Positions 50,801-63,657 of a stretch of 64,000 nucleotides of DNA are shown here, piece by piece. The notes under the pieces are model-generated. The model was not told where the DNA came from and did not search any database. It saw only the letters and a program-made list of their open reading frames with translations. A program made the position numbers and the translations under genes. The stretch covers positions 23,392,131-23,456,130 of the forward strand of contig NC_045140.1 of assembly GCF_008831285.2 (NCBI RefSeq), written 5' to 3'. Positions within the stretch are counted from its first letter, which is position 1. The number at the start of each line of letters is the position of its first letter. This DNA is from Nymphaea colorata (Eukaryota; Streptophyta; Magnoliopsida; Nymphaeales; Nymphaeaceae).

Positions 50801-52035
50801 TGTGTCTAACTTATGTTCTAACCTTATCTTTATAATGCACATGATATTTATTTTATTCTCGTCCCCAACCGATTGGATATTGTTTGTGCAGACAACAGCT
50901 CTCCACATTTGCCTTCTCATACTAGACATTGCCTTGGCTTGTCATGATGCATCAAAAGCTGCCGTAAGTTTTCTTTTGTCTACTTTTAGATGCTACTAGA
51001 TATTTTTTCATAAGTTTGTTCCACATTGAAATTCTTACTGTGAAGTTCTTCTTCATTATCAAAGGACTAGGCATTGTCTGGTATCAGTGAGGAAATGTCA
51101 TTCTGGTATTTGACTTCCATATGGTTGAACCTTGTCATCATTCTTTTTCTTTCTCAATTTGAGCAGTATGTCTTCATACCTGACTACCTAGCAGTAGTTG
51201 CTTTTTGCAATAGTGGTAATACTATTACTTTTCCATGCCCCTACACATCATTTTGGCTAGGTTTTTTTGGTCAAACTTGGTTATAAGCTTCAGTTGTAAG
51301 CAGGGGATTGTTTTCCAATATAATATTTTTACAGCTGGTTCTGTACAATCATTTTAAAAAATAGTGATGGAGGTATGTGGATGGGATGTAAGTTTTGCAT
51401 GCATACACCTACTTAAACTGCTTTGTCACTTATCAGCTCATCTCTTCCCGCTCCCCTTGATGGGGAAAACACTCGTTTTCTACTGTTTCATTGCTTGTGG
51501 TTTATGTATTGGCAGATATAAATTTTCTTTAAGAAATTCAAATATAACAAAATGCACATGGACTTGCCCACAGATATTAACTAGAACTAGAAAAAAAAGG
51601 GCTATATCAGGTAAAGTCTATTGCTTTTCAACCGTTTCTTGTTTGGTCAGATTGCTTATGAAGTTCTAGTATAGGTGCTTTAAAGTTGATCTAGCCTATG
51701 TGACTGCTGTAATAATAATGCTCCTTGGGCGGCCATTTCCTGTATCTCATCCATCTAGGAGATGGAAAATTCCTCCTTATGAGAACAGGTTGTTGTCTTC
51801 ACTTTGTATCATGATGCACATCATTTTCAACAAGGTTTTCATCTTTGTATTTAAGGATTCTAAGGATGATATGGGGCCTTGGTGACCAGATTTTGTTTGC
51901 ATCTTCTATCTTCATCATTCAAGTGACAATGTGTAATGAACTTAAAGTTGAATAAGTTCAAGATGTGAAGAAAGGATATGGGTGCCGATTTGGGTGCACA
52001 CCGATGCAAAACATGTTCAAAAAACCTGGGTGCAG

Positions 52036-52105
<70 letters not shown>

Positions 52106-55100
52106 ACAGGTACTTCTACCCATGGTTATAAAAAACACGTTAAAAATGTGGAAAATAAGTCAGCCGAAGAAAATAACAAAAAGAGACGCCATAACGAGGA
52201 AACACTTTTTTTTCGATTTTCTTCATTTTACACATTTTCTTCATGTTTTTCTAATGCCAAACTGCTTGTTTCCATTTTCTAATTTTTATTTGTTGCTTAT
52301 CTATTTTTTTGATGTTGTTTTAGTTTCTCATTTATTTTAATTTTTAAATTTTTTAAAAATTATTGTATTTTCTGCATATTTTTCAGACTCGCTGTATTAT
52401 ACCCGAGAAAAACCTCACTGCTGTTTAAAACATGAAAACGATACTTGTGACTATATTTCTAGTCAATGTTATTTATCTTACAGTAAGTATTGTATAGGTC
52501 GGCATGACCTATATGATACACCTATGATTCACATTTTTCATTTGTGTCGTAGGTGTATTTGCCATATTATATGATACAGCTGATGCTGTCCTTATGTATC
52601 ATATGATATGGGGCTAAGTTGTAAAAAAAGGCTTGATGCCCCTTTTTTTCAATTTTCTTTTTAAGACTGCTTCTCCCCCTTTAGTCTGAAGACTTTGAAC
52701 ACTTATAAGCAGTATTGTACTATACGTACGATACGGGGTCAATACGATACATATTTTTTACAAAATACGATACGATACACGCCCTGTATCGTACGATACG
52801 GGCTGATTTCAAAAAATGGGGGTAGGAACCCCTCTTTTTGAGTTTTTTTTTTTTATATAAACCCGGCCCTTCTTCATTTTGAACCTAGAGATTGTGCCGC
52901 TGTGGAGGGAAATTATCGATTTTCATCGTTAAATCATCGATTTTCAAAATGAAATCTCATCGATTAAACCATGGATTTGTGCGTGGGTGGCTGATTCTCG
53001 TTGGGAGGAAAGAGGTTTTTTTAAAATCGTGAAGATGAAAATGAAGAAGAAGATGGAGATGAGGATGAGAATGAATATGATTATGATTATGAATGAGAGT
53101 CGATAGTACTTTCATTTTATATGTATTGACATTGAACATTTTCACAATTTTATTATCATCTTGTGATGTAATACATAACATCTAAAACTTGTTTTTTGAT
53201 GTGGTATCTCATAGACTTATGGACCTTATGACTTATAAATCTATGTGTTTTTTATGAAAAACATATTATTTTATTTTTTACTGATTATTTATGAATTTTT
53301 TTCCTATTTTTTCTGATTTATTAAAAAAACGATACGGTTACGATACGTTACAATATTTTACGATACAACGTATCTTAAAACCAGACCGATACGGCTTACG
53401 ATACGTTTTTTACAACATTGCTTATAAGAGCTTTGAGAGGGGGAGTTTTTGCTGGTTTTTGAGAGGAATCGTCGATTTGGTTGGCATAGCCCAGTTGTTT
53501 TGTCTATATATGTGGGGGAGGGCTCCAATTTTAAGAAAATGAAAGGAATGACAATGAGAATAAAGATGAAGATGAAGTGAAGGTGATGAAGAGTATCATA
53601 TTGACTTACGATATTAACTCTAGACATATTTTCAATTGTCATTTACCATTGAAGAATTTCTTATTGCAATGCAGAACACTTCAAACTTTAAACTGATGTT
53701 GTAAAAGGCTTAGCGTAACGCGTATCGGTCGGGCTGATCTATACGCCGTATCGTAACATATCGCAAACGTACCATAACGCATCGTAAAATTAATTTTGAA
53801 TTTAAAAATCTGAAAAAATAGAGAAAAAATCATTATAAATCCGAAAAAATAAACAAAAAATCAAGAAAAATGTATTCATTATGAAAAAATCATCATACAT
53901 AAGGAACATTCATGTATATCAACAACACATTAAAAAATTTGAAATTAGAGATTCAAAATAACATAATAGCATTCACATGGGCTCCAACAAAATGTCCTAT
54001 ATCGTGTTGCTGACATTTCACCTACAACTTTATAATTTGCCCGCATTATTTGTGATAAATTGCATGACATTCTCAGGCCCAACTTCTTGTATAACTTTAT
54101 AAAAAATCTCACGCACAACATCAGAAGTCTTAGGAGTATCAGACAAATTGATAGATTTTTAAGAACATTGTACCTAAGGGGCAATATACAAGGAAGTTGC
54201 CACGTCATTGTGAAATTGTACTTGCACTTCTTCTTTTTTGGTTGCAGTTGAAGAACCACCTCTATGCATGATGTTTTTCCCTTTATCTTTTCCCAAACTG
54301 ACACCAACATCTTTTTCTTCGAGCTCAACATCTTCACCTTCACTTCCTTCCTCTTCATATGGGTCTCCATATCCTACATCTGTCTCATGCATTTTCTTTT
54401 CAATCCTATTTGCTTTCACGACCTTTATAAGCTCCAAACATTGGTGCTTGACATAGGGTGGCAATGGGTTCTCTTGAGAGCCAGTGCATTGAGCCACATC
54501 GTTGTGTGTACCAGCATATGGTGTTTAAAGCGAGAGATCCCTCTTGTTATGATTTGCTTACAAAAATTAACGCAACTTTTAACCTATCTTTGGGATCCCT
54601 CCTTATACACCACTGCCATGTAGGGTCTGACATTATATCTTCACAAAACAAGTGAAAACCTATGAGACTATGATTAATTGTAGGAAATAAGAGAAATGAA
54701 TAATTCAATGGTGAAAATGAGTAATTTTTTAAGTTCTTGGTGTTAGAAACCAAAAAACCTTCTTTCTCCAAGCTTCCCACCGTTTCCACTACGTGAAAGC
54801 TTCTTCACCGGCTAGTAGGTTCTCCCAAATCGATGATTCCTTAGTGATTTTTTATGAAAATGAGCAAAATTTCTCCCTCCCACATCTCTTGGAGTCTTTA
54901 GAAACAAGAAGAGAGAGAGAGAGATAGGAGCATTTAAAACATACGGCCCCTTTTTTTGCTTTTTTCCATGTATCGTACGATACGAGTGTACACAAGTGTA
55001 TGTGTATTGTAAGTGTATTGTATAGATTTCTAATCCTATACATGCGTATCGTACAATACGGATAACATTGCTTTAAACTATTGTTTCTCGATGTGTTATG

Positions 55101-58100
55101 AACTTATTATGGCGTATCAGTTATGAATCATGAATGTTCGTTATATGTGTGTTGTGTTTTCTTTATAGAGAACATATTTTTCTTGTTTTGTTCCTTATTT
55201 TTTGCTGAAGTTTTCTTTATTTTTTGTAATTTTGTGCTTTTTATAATTAAATAATGTTTTAGGATATGTTTATTTTATGATACATTACGATGTGGCATAT
55301 CTATTGGCTCACCTGACTGATATGCATTAGGATATGCTTTTTTACAACATTGCTTCTACCTTGCAGATGTGCCTGTGACATATGTTTAGCAGCTGTGTCT
55401 TCTATTCCTTCTAGAGAGGCATGCATGCAGTTTATTTGTTTTGGAGCATCTTGCCTTCTTTACCCATGGCAGCGACTTTTATATTTCTTTGGCAGTGTTG
55501 CCCACTGCCTTATCTTTTAATAGATATGGAAAAATGGTGAATTGGAAGCAAACACTTTTTTTTCCCTTTTTAGTCTTATACAGTCTTCTTTCCTGAAAAT
55601 GAAAGTGTGAAAAATAATAATTTAGCTTGAATCTTCGTATCCATAAGTCATGGATGAGTTTTCATGTCAGTATTTATAGTCTTGGTAATTCCACTTATAT
55701 TATTTGTCATTAGTTATTTATCATCAATTGGAAGAAATTTGAGAGGAAGAAAAAAGAACAAGAAATCTTTATACCAGAGTTTCTTTTCTTCCTTTGATTT
55801 TAACCCTTCTCCTTTTTGATAATTTACAAAAAAGGCTGTTTACAATTTATGAAAACTTCTTTTGCAATTTAATGTATACAAAAGTACACATATGCATGTA
55901 AACCATATATACATATATATGTATACAAATATACATATATGCATGTATATATATATGTGTGTGTGTGTGTGTGTTGACTCCTGTTCTCAAATTCTCTAAA
56001 AACATGTCAGGGCCACACTGGCACCCATGCAACAATTTTCATCCATGAACATAATAATGAAGCATATTACTTTGCAACAAATATTCCTTGATGTGAATTC
56101 TAATACTTGTAATGGTCATGTTTCCTCTTTCAAGCTTAATGTTCAATTTGGTTTAGGAAATCTTGTGTGGGGAGAGTGGCTTCTCCAATAATCTTGATGA
56201 AAAGGCACTTGAGTTGGTTGGAAGAAATTAAGTTTGGAGTTCTTTTCTTTCATGGGGTTATGGTCAAGGTGTTTGAACCACCAGATACCTAGATGAGTCA
56301 CTGAACCAGGAGCCCTGTAAGCTAATCATTGTGGTGGGTTCTTGGCTGGAGCATCAGTTGTTCTTGTTTCAGAGATTCATAAGTCTTTTGTTTTGGATAT
56401 ACTAATCACTTTTGTAATGGCAATTGGAATTATATTAACTCGTATTATTATCATGTATGTCACGCTGGATGTTCCAGGATATTAAGAACTACATAATTTC
56501 ACAGTATAACATGACTTTTGTGGATTGATTAGATTACGTTGTACTCTTTAACATATCAAACATCCATCCATTTGTTTGGAGCTTTGTCACATGGGTATGG
56601 ACATGGGTGCTGCTGTGGACATGTTATGTGCTTTGTCTCATGGGTATGGGTATTGGGACTATATATATGTATCTATGTATGTATGACAAATTAACAATAA
56701 GTTTTTAAACATGCAAAATAACAAGGAAGACATTCATGAATCATTAATTCATAAACACACACACAACGACTATATCCATTATAGAAAATGGTATATGTGC
56801 ATTGGAGACGCAAACAGTCCACAAACTAGTTATAAGCCTATTACAGTTACACAAGTACATATAATGAATACACAGTTATAGAAGCATAGTACACAGTCAC
56901 GGTACGCTAATGTGTTATTATTAGTTCAGATGTGATCTTAACTCTGCATAAATAATGAAATGATGATTGCAAAATCAGTTTGGTAAGGGATAAAAAATGT
57001 AACAAACCAAGTTTAGTATTCTCTGTGTGTGTGTGTGTGTGCGTCTCACTCTTTCTCCCGGGAGATGCAATTGGGGTTTTCCTGTGACCAGTCTGTTATA
57101 TATTTTTAATGGCACAAAGCAATGATAATTAGCAGTGAATGGTGTGCTGTACCAGTATGCTGTTTTGCATTTTATCTAGACTTTTGCAAGGCTTTACTTT
57201 TCCTTTTTGTTATCCAGGATGTAATCCATTATTTGGAGAAAACATTTGGTGTTGGCTGCATGACAAGTCAAGGAGATAATGGCAGTACACAATCTTGTCA
57301 GCCTTCAACTCAAGCAGCAAAAACTGCCCCCATGCCAACCAACTTGGTTTCTGTTGATGTTTCTAATCTGGACTCTGGTGTCGGTACAAATGCTTCTGAA
57401 AGCTCATTGGTTAGAACATTATCAGATGAGACAGAGTATGAAAACCTTTTCTCGTCGTTGGATATTGGTGGCCAAACCTTGTCAAAGTCTACAGCATCAA
57501 ATGACATAGGTCGATCAACTGAAAGATCCTCAGCTGTAATTGATCTGAAGCTCAAGCTGCACCTTTACAAGGTCCGACTCCTATTGCTTACTAGAAACCT
57601 GAAAGCAACAAAACGTGAAGTGAAGTCAGCCATGAACATTGCACGTGGCAGGGATTCGTCAACTGCTTTGCTTTTGAAATCCCAGCTCGAGTATGCTCGT
57701 GGTAATCACCGAAAGGCAATCAAACTTCTAATGACTTCTATCAATAGGACAGAACCAGGAAGTTCAAGCATCTTCTTCAACAATCTTGGCTGTATATACC
57801 ATCATCTCCGAAAGCATAGCACATCAATCTTTTTCTTTTCAAGGGCATTAGAAAGCAGTCTATCGATGAGGTCTGAGAGGCCTCTGAAGGTTGCATCCCA
57901 GGATAAGTCTTTTCACATTGTTTACAACTGTGGCTTGCAGTACCTGATTTGTGGTAAGCCAGTTGTTGCTGCTCAGTGCTTTCGGAAGGCCAGTCCTATG
58001 TTTTATAACCAGCCATTGTTGTGGCTTCGCCTTGCTGAATGCTCCTTATTGGCACTTGAGAAGGGACTGCTCAAATCTGATGGGCTCTCTGTTAATGGTG

Positions 58101-59164
58101 AAGAAGTTAATGTGCATATTGTTGGTGATGGGAGATGGCGTCAGCTCATTGTAGAAGACGCAGGTGCGAGAGTTAGAAATTTGGACTCTTTAAAAGAGGT
58201 TGATCTCTCGAGTGGTGATGGGCAGTGCAAACTCGCACTTCCATTTGCTCGTCAATGTCTCTTAAATGCCCTGCATCTGTTGAATAGTCTTGATTCAGCG
58301 TTAATGAAGATCACTGCAGTCTCTGGTTCAGGTGAAGAAGAATCCAGCCAAGGATTGTCAACTGCCATGAAGAACTCAAGTCAGAGAATCTCAGCAAATA
58401 TGGACACCAAGACATCAAACATGATTGCCACTGCTGCTGGGGCAAATGGAGACTCAAAGGAATCTAAGGGGAGTGCTAGTTCTTATGTGACCATTCAGAA
58501 CTCTGTTTTTGCTTACGATAATTTGCGTAGAAAAGAGTATCTCATGATAAAGCAGGCTGTGTTAGCTGACCTAGCATTTGTGGAGCTAAGCTTGGAGAAT
58601 CCTTTGAAGTCACTAGCAGCTGCAAGAGCTCTTCTGCAGCTACCTGATTGTTCTGCTATATATGCATTTCTTGGCAGCATATATGCAGCAGAATCTTTAT
58701 GTCGCCTAAATCGGCTCAAAGAGGCAGCTGAACATCTGTCTGTGTACGTGTCAGAGGGCATAGATGTAAGATTGCCCTTTAACGATGAAGATAGCAAGAA
58801 ATGGAGAAATGAGAAGGATGTAGATGTTGAAGAACCAAGCAATGCGGCAGCCTCCAAAAGCATTGCTGGATCTGGAAACAGCAACACTGATGAAAGCATT
58901 GTGTTTATGTCTGCAGAGGAGGCCCGTGGGGCATTATTCGTTAACCTTGCAGCCATGTCAGCTATGCAAGGCAATCTGGAGCAGGCTCATAAGTTTGCAT
59001 TGCTTGCTGTGTCTGCGATCCCATCCAACCCATCGGCTGTACTTTCAGCTGTTTATGTGGATCTCCTTCTTGGAAAAGCACAAGATGCCATTGCCAGATT
59101 GAAGCAGTGCAGGCATCTTAGATTTTTGTCCCCTGGTGTAACACTGAGCAGACCTAGATCTTAG
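47875..59164 (+). CDS. NOT10: CCR4-NOT transcription complex subunit 10 (NOT10)
   Basis: Subunit of the CCR4-NOT complex, the main cytoplasmic mRNA deadenylase. In animals CNOT10 pairs with CNOT11 on the N-terminal part of the NOT1 scaffold. Exons: 47875-48066, 48521-48607, 50421-50588, 50699-50785, 50892-50963, 57218-59164. Every exon is a whole number of codons, the sum is 850 residues, and all junctions are GT-AG. The protein is built of tetratricopeptide-type helical repeats: FQSHRYQECVDVLNQIF (about 40-56), VVLYNLQEYAQALSVLEPLY in exon 4, FFNNLGCIYHHLRKHSTSIF and YNCGLQYLICGKPVVAAQCF in exon 6, and a C-terminal block with SAIPSNPSAVLSAVYVDLLL. Poorly conserved serine-rich linkers occur in exon 3 and in the middle of exon 6. 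The start ATG is the first in frame, followed by a Ser/Pro-rich leader peptide. Intron 5 is 6.25 kb because of nested transposons; the exons are unaffected. Family assignment is from remembered homology. Confidence 0.92.
48608..50420 (+). other. NOT10 intron 2
   Basis: A 1.8-kb AT-rich intron; no mobile element ends or conserved frame were seen. Confidence 0.6.
52036..52100. repeat. Compound (AT)n(AG)n microsatellite
   Basis: About 16 AT units joined directly to about 15 AG units, inside NOT10 intron 5, 20 bp outside the left end of the hAT nest. Confidence 0.95.
52710..53420 (+). mobile_element. Inner hAT element 1, deletion derivative, 711 bp
   Basis: Perfect 8-bp duplication CTTATAAG (52702-52709 and 53421-53428). 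Left end CAGTATTGTACTATACGTAC; right end read inward CAATGTTGTAAAAAACGTATC. TACGATACG words are concentrated near both ends. On the plus strand a stretch near 53000-53095 reads WVADSRWEERG and, after a frame change, an acidic EDENEEEDGDEDE tail with a stop. This looks like the C-terminal end of a hAT transposase whose remainder is deleted. Confidence 0.85.
53694..55070 (-). mobile_element. Inner hAT element 2, 1377 bp, with transposase remnant
   Basis: Perfect 8-bp duplication CTTTAAAC (53686-53693 and 55071-55078). Left end TGATGTTGTAAAAGGC; right end read inward CAATGTTATCCGTATTG. GTATCG/CGATAC words cluster inside both ends, as in inner element 1. It carries a broken transposase on the minus strand (53945-54633) covering the zinc finger and the beginning of the catalytic region; the C-terminal dimerisation part is missing. 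Confidence 0.85.
53945..54633 (-). pseudogene. hAT-family transposase remnant (BED zinc finger, DUF659-type)
   Basis: Minus-strand remains of a plant hAT transposase. Near 54630 is DPTWQWC, the usual start of the BED finger; then, in another frame, NFCKQIITRGISRFKHHM, matching the Cys ... GGISRFKHH pattern. A stretch follows with an acidic linker (DPYEEEGSEGEDVE). Beyond another frame change near 54200-54250 comes a DUF659-like segment ending with RANYKVVGEM and FCWSPCECYYVILNL, which corresponds to the conserved DNAPNYKAAG ... FWTPCAAHCIDLIL region. The catalytic DNA..N position is altered to RAN. At least two frame changes and the loss of the C-terminus mean it cannot be active. Confidence 0.8.
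55889..55974. repeat. Mixed TA/CA microsatellite with (GT)n
   Basis: ATATACAT/ATGTATAC words followed by a clean (GT)n at 55957-55974, inside NOT10 intron 5. Confidence 0.85.
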
Positions 59165-60277
59165 ATTGTTGGGTTCATCAGTTCTGTTCCTTTACTGAGA
59201 GCAGGGCCTTTCAGTGCTTGTAACATATCTTTGGAAGAGTTGGTAGAATAAGGTAATGCTTATTGTTTCAGGGTTTTGGTGGCATGACCAAATGTTTTGG
59301 TTAGCGATGCCCACCCGTTTTTCTTCCTCCATAGTCCAAGAGATGTATTTCATCAAATTCAGTTTCATCGATGTTACTGGTAGATTCAAAGTTCAACAAA
59401 GATGTGTTTTTGTTTGTTAAATTATTTGACTTTTTTCTTCGTGGCTCTTCAGAGCAGAATCATCAATTCTGCATATGATTATCAAGGATTGCCTACATCG
59501 AGTTCACGATTCTTATCACGAGTGCAAAATTTAGGATTTTGGTTTGTCAAGTCTGTTTGGCCGTGAGCAGCTTTAAGTCTGGAGACTGATGAGAGAGTCA
59601 AAGTACTTTTGGTTGAGGATTTCCTAATAGCCCTGAGATCTCAATCAGTCGATCACGTCCACTCCCCGTGAAATCTCAAGCAGAAGGGAATAACCATCAG
59701 CAGGAGCTTCTCCACCATTTTTTTTGGGGGGTAAAGAATTGAAAAAACACAGCTCCCCGCCTCCCCCTCAACTCAGACAAAAAGGTAAGGAAGAAAGACA
59801 AGGTCAACGGCCCACAAAAAAAATTCTAGCAAGATCATGTATTCCTCTTACTATGAAACTAGTCACGTCATAACTGCTTTCCTCTCAAAAGTTTCAGTGC
59901 GAAAACTGAGGTTGACCAGCCACGGGTTTTTATGCTGCCGACTGTATGAACGCCAAGTGCCGCTTCTTCCTGTTAGAAACAAGAAAAACGGGCTTAGAGA
60001 ACGACAATAGAGACTGCCATTCGATGTGGGATGATGGAATGAACAAAATAAGACGGCAGAGAACCCAACAAACTCAAACGGTACTACCATTAAATGGTCT
60101 CTCAGCCATTTTGTGTGTCACCTCTTAAAAATTGAACATGCATAGCAATGTTTGGCATGGGCAGGTAGAAAAACGAATACGAAATTAAGGATTCTGATCA
60201 TTTCAAGCCAACACAACTCAATAATAACCCAGGATAATTGAAGCATGGACTTTCCACTCAAGCGATATAAAGGTGAA

Positions 60278-60520
60278 GGGAGTGTTTGGATGACATCGTT
60301 AAAAAAATTGGTTTCGTGAAAACTTGATCAAAAGCTCAGTTTTGCAACCTTTGTTTCGATGTTTGGATGACAAATGCAAAACTTGGCTTAGAAGCAAAAA
60401 TTAGTGTTAATCTGAAAAACCTGGGGGAGTAGGTTTTCAAGTCCTTCATGAAAACCGGGTTAATCCTAGTGTCTTGGAGCAAAAGAAAACCTGGTTTTAG
60501 ATTGTCATACAAACACGCCC
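60278..60520. mobile_element. Candidate MITE, 243 bp
   Basis: Left end GGGAGTGTTTGGATGACA; right end read inward GGGCGTGTTTGTATGACA, a 15-of-18 inverted match. The interior has repeated GTTTGGATGACA and AAAACCTGGTTTT words. GAA lies outside both ends, which may be a 3-bp duplication. The composition resembles the element at 10269-10491. Confidence 0.55.
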
Positions 60521-63513
60521 GAAGTTTGTTAAATTTTTTGAAAAGCTATTTTCAAATATCAGCCAAGGCATAGGGAACATTGTCATGTGCATGTGTCAAG
60601 GCCAAGCCATGTAAGTGGAGAGTCATAAAGTGTGAAAAGGAAGTTGGATTTGTCCAATTATACGCCTAACTTCATACAACTCTCTCTCTCTCTCTCTCAC
60701 CCTCTTGACTGGCATGGTGGAGTTAAGGCTGCCATTCTCGATTCTCGATATCCTTTGTCCTCTTGGCCACCTGAACCTCTGAGATATCCGTCGAGCGTCG
60801 ATTGGTCAGTGATCTAAATAAGAGAAAAGTTTTCATCCTGAGACGAACATTCTTATTCGTCTTCCTAAACAAATTTCTTTTTTCCCTTGTTGGTTCTATT
60901 CGTGAACATATAAATCACTATCCCGTGTTATTGGCAAATATATCACTGCCATTTATCTTAAGCATTTAAAACTTGTTGGGCGGCATCAGCCGGTGATTGT
61001 CGCCAATCTCGGCCGGCGCTGGTCGGGAGAATCTTTATATGCCGTCTCTGCAGCAAATTTCCCCATCAGAATTTGAATTTGGATCAATGTCAACCGTTCA
61101 TTTCTGAGCCACGGATGACATTTATCTAAGTCACCAGCAACCAAAAAAAGAGGGGGAAAATGTATGAGTCCCATCAGGATACAACCGTTGTTTGTCCATC
61201 TTCGGGAACCGTCCAAGAACCCTTGGACCTTGTCCTGTCTCCACCAAAAAAAAAATCAGAACCATTATAGAACCCGTGACCGAATTCCATTCTTCATGTG
61301 GATGAAAGAATGAACCCCAACCCTCTCTCTCTCTCTACATTGGAAGATGTGCCTGCTCTTGTGCGCCCACTTTCTTATTCAACCAATTCCTGCGATTAAG
61401 CAGTAATCTGTTGGCGAACCATGGACGGTAACATGCTTTTCAGATGAATTCATGGCCATATTTCTGAGACACTGTAAGCTATTCTTTGATGGACTTGTCC
61501 CTTTCTCTTTATTCAAAACTATGATAGATCATCTTTTTATGTTCATGACTAGTTCTCTCATTGCTTCTCTCACTCTGCTCTGTGTGTGAAAGGTGTGCCC
61601 TGGTCATTTGTACTGTGTTGTGTACCTCGTTTATTGCTGGTCACCCCTCCCCAATGGATTTTTTTTTCTTCTTTAGATCTTGTTTGGTAGTGCCCCATGC
61701 CTTATGTCGTCTGGTCCGGCAAATTATAAAAACATGATGCCATGTTCTCCTAAGTACACTGTAAGCTGTCTTTTTCCTCTTGCACTGGAACACATTTTCT
61801 TGTTCCAATTGATAAGTTAGCAACGCCTAAATGCCTTCGCAGTCTTAAACTCGATATTTTCTTAGGGCGTGTTTGAATGTGGGAAAAAATTGTACGAGAC
61901 AGCCAGTCTCTGGTCCGCACTTTTCTTATTCGGACACCAAGGTGGGCAACACAATTATTATGTGCTGCCATATTTTTATGCTCTCCAACGTCAAGAAAAA
62001 TTCTCTTTTCTTTCCAGTCACACCGATCCCTTAAAATCACTTTTCAGGGAAGGATTATAATCCTGGGGTACAGCCTTTCTCTCTCTCTCTCTCTCTCTTT
62101 TGATGATCCACCAACACCGTTATTTCATTATCTGATCTACCTAAATGGTGCACATAGATGTAAAAGAGTGCCTTTCTTCTTTCCCTCTCTTGCCAAAAGG
62201 GTGTAGGGTGGCTGGTTGGATAGAAATTTCAATCAATAACGTATATTGTTGGATTTTGATAGGCGCTACTCATCTATGTATCAACATTTAAAGCCATGCT
62301 TTTCATCTTAAATGTACAAGGAAGAATCTTGGCCTCGTCTTTGAACCTCTGGTAAGCATCCTATTTACCAATATTTGGATGATAGAACTATTTGCTTGTA
62401 AAAGCATGTCGTCTGCTGAATCTTATACACCTCGATGAAGCTGCTGACAGAGCTAGAAAAATTGGTGGAAGAGCACTTGTTTAAAAATATTCATATATGG
62501 AAGGCACTTTATATATATATATATATATATATAAAGGTAAATATTTAAGGATGTCATTTAAATTAAAGGAATTATAAGGAGCTGGCGCATGTGGCTACGC
62601 CACTGGTTGACTTATGTGGCCAAAGATCTTCAACCTTCTTTTGCTTTGTAAGCAGCAAATTGAGATCTGCCTTATGCTTCTCCAGTTTAAACAGGGGAGG
62701 GTTCGAAAGTTCAGATCCTTCACTTTAGAGCGTGTGTGCATATATATACACTACAGCCGTGTGCACATACAGTCTACTTCGACTGTTGGCTCCCTTCAAT
62801 ATCTCATCTGCAAAATGATTCACAGGGTTGGTTTGATGAGGTCAACTTTTCTTTTGCCAGCATAATTCTCAGCAATGTTTTCATTGGTGGTTCGGAAATC
62901 AACAGCTGAACATGCACCAACTTTGTATGCCAAAGAAGAGCAGACATACACACATAAAGGATGAAATCAAAAGTGGCGGATGCCAGAGCGTGGGGTCTGC
63001 AAGTCTTTCCATTGCGCAGAAACAAACAGGTCCGCCATTAAGGGGATTTCCTAGCTTCCTTTCTCCACAGACGTGCAGTCACGGGTGTAAAAGGACAGCC
63101 ATTCACTCTGATCCTACCAACACATATTTTATTCTTTTGGCTTCTTCTCATAATTGAACGAAACCACAATTTTTTCTTGGCAATTTCTCACTCTCTCTTT
63201 TACCCACCAGTGAAACCAAAGGGAAAATCGAGATCTGAGCCGCTAGATGCAGGGGCAGATATATTCCCTGGACTTTTCCAACTATAAAATTTATATGCGT
63301 GTTTGAAAATTATATCCTAACAACTATTATTTAGAACAACTCAAACAACTGTCTCTGCTTCCCAAATCAAGGACTTGTCATTCATTTACTTATAATGAGG
63401 GGAAAGTAATGAGATTGGTTTGGGTGGTTTAAGCAGTTGGTTGTCAAAGTACCTTATACATATATAATTTGATCTGTCAGTATGATACATTTCTTATGAT
63501 GCTATTCCATCCA

Positions 63514-63657
63514 GGGATGTTTGACAACTAGAACACTAACATAGTATTTTTCTGAATTTATCCCAAACATTAGAATGTTCAGTTCCATGAATCTGCTTCA
63601 ACCATTAGAACAGGTTCATGAAATGCTATGTGTTAGTGTTTCCATTGTCAAAATGCC
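63514..63657. mobile_element. Candidate MITE, about 144 bp
   Basis: Left end GGGATGTTTGACAACTAG with GAACACTAACATAG; right end read inward GGCATTTTGACAATGG with AAACACTAACACATAG. The arms pair over about 30 bp. The centre has TTCCATGAATC and GGTTCATGAA in inverted order, an arrangement also seen in the MITEs near 20.2 and 44.9 kb. No target duplication could be fixed. Confidence 0.6.

Larger units (their letters stand above)
52121..55352. mobile_element. Outer hAT element of a nested cluster in NOT10 intron 5
   Basis: Bounded by a perfect 8-bp duplication CTTCTACC (52113-52120 and 55353-55360). Left end CATGGTTATAAAAAAC; right end read inward CAATGTTGTAAAAAAG, a clear short inverted terminal repeat. 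Eight-base duplications and short termini starting CA are hallmarks of the hAT superfamily. It spans 3,232 bp, of which about 1.1 kb is its own sequence; the rest is two later insertions. Its own interior shows a GAATGACAATGAGAATAAAG-type acidic-codon stretch (53540-53580), probably the remains of a transposase tail. Confidence 0.8.
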
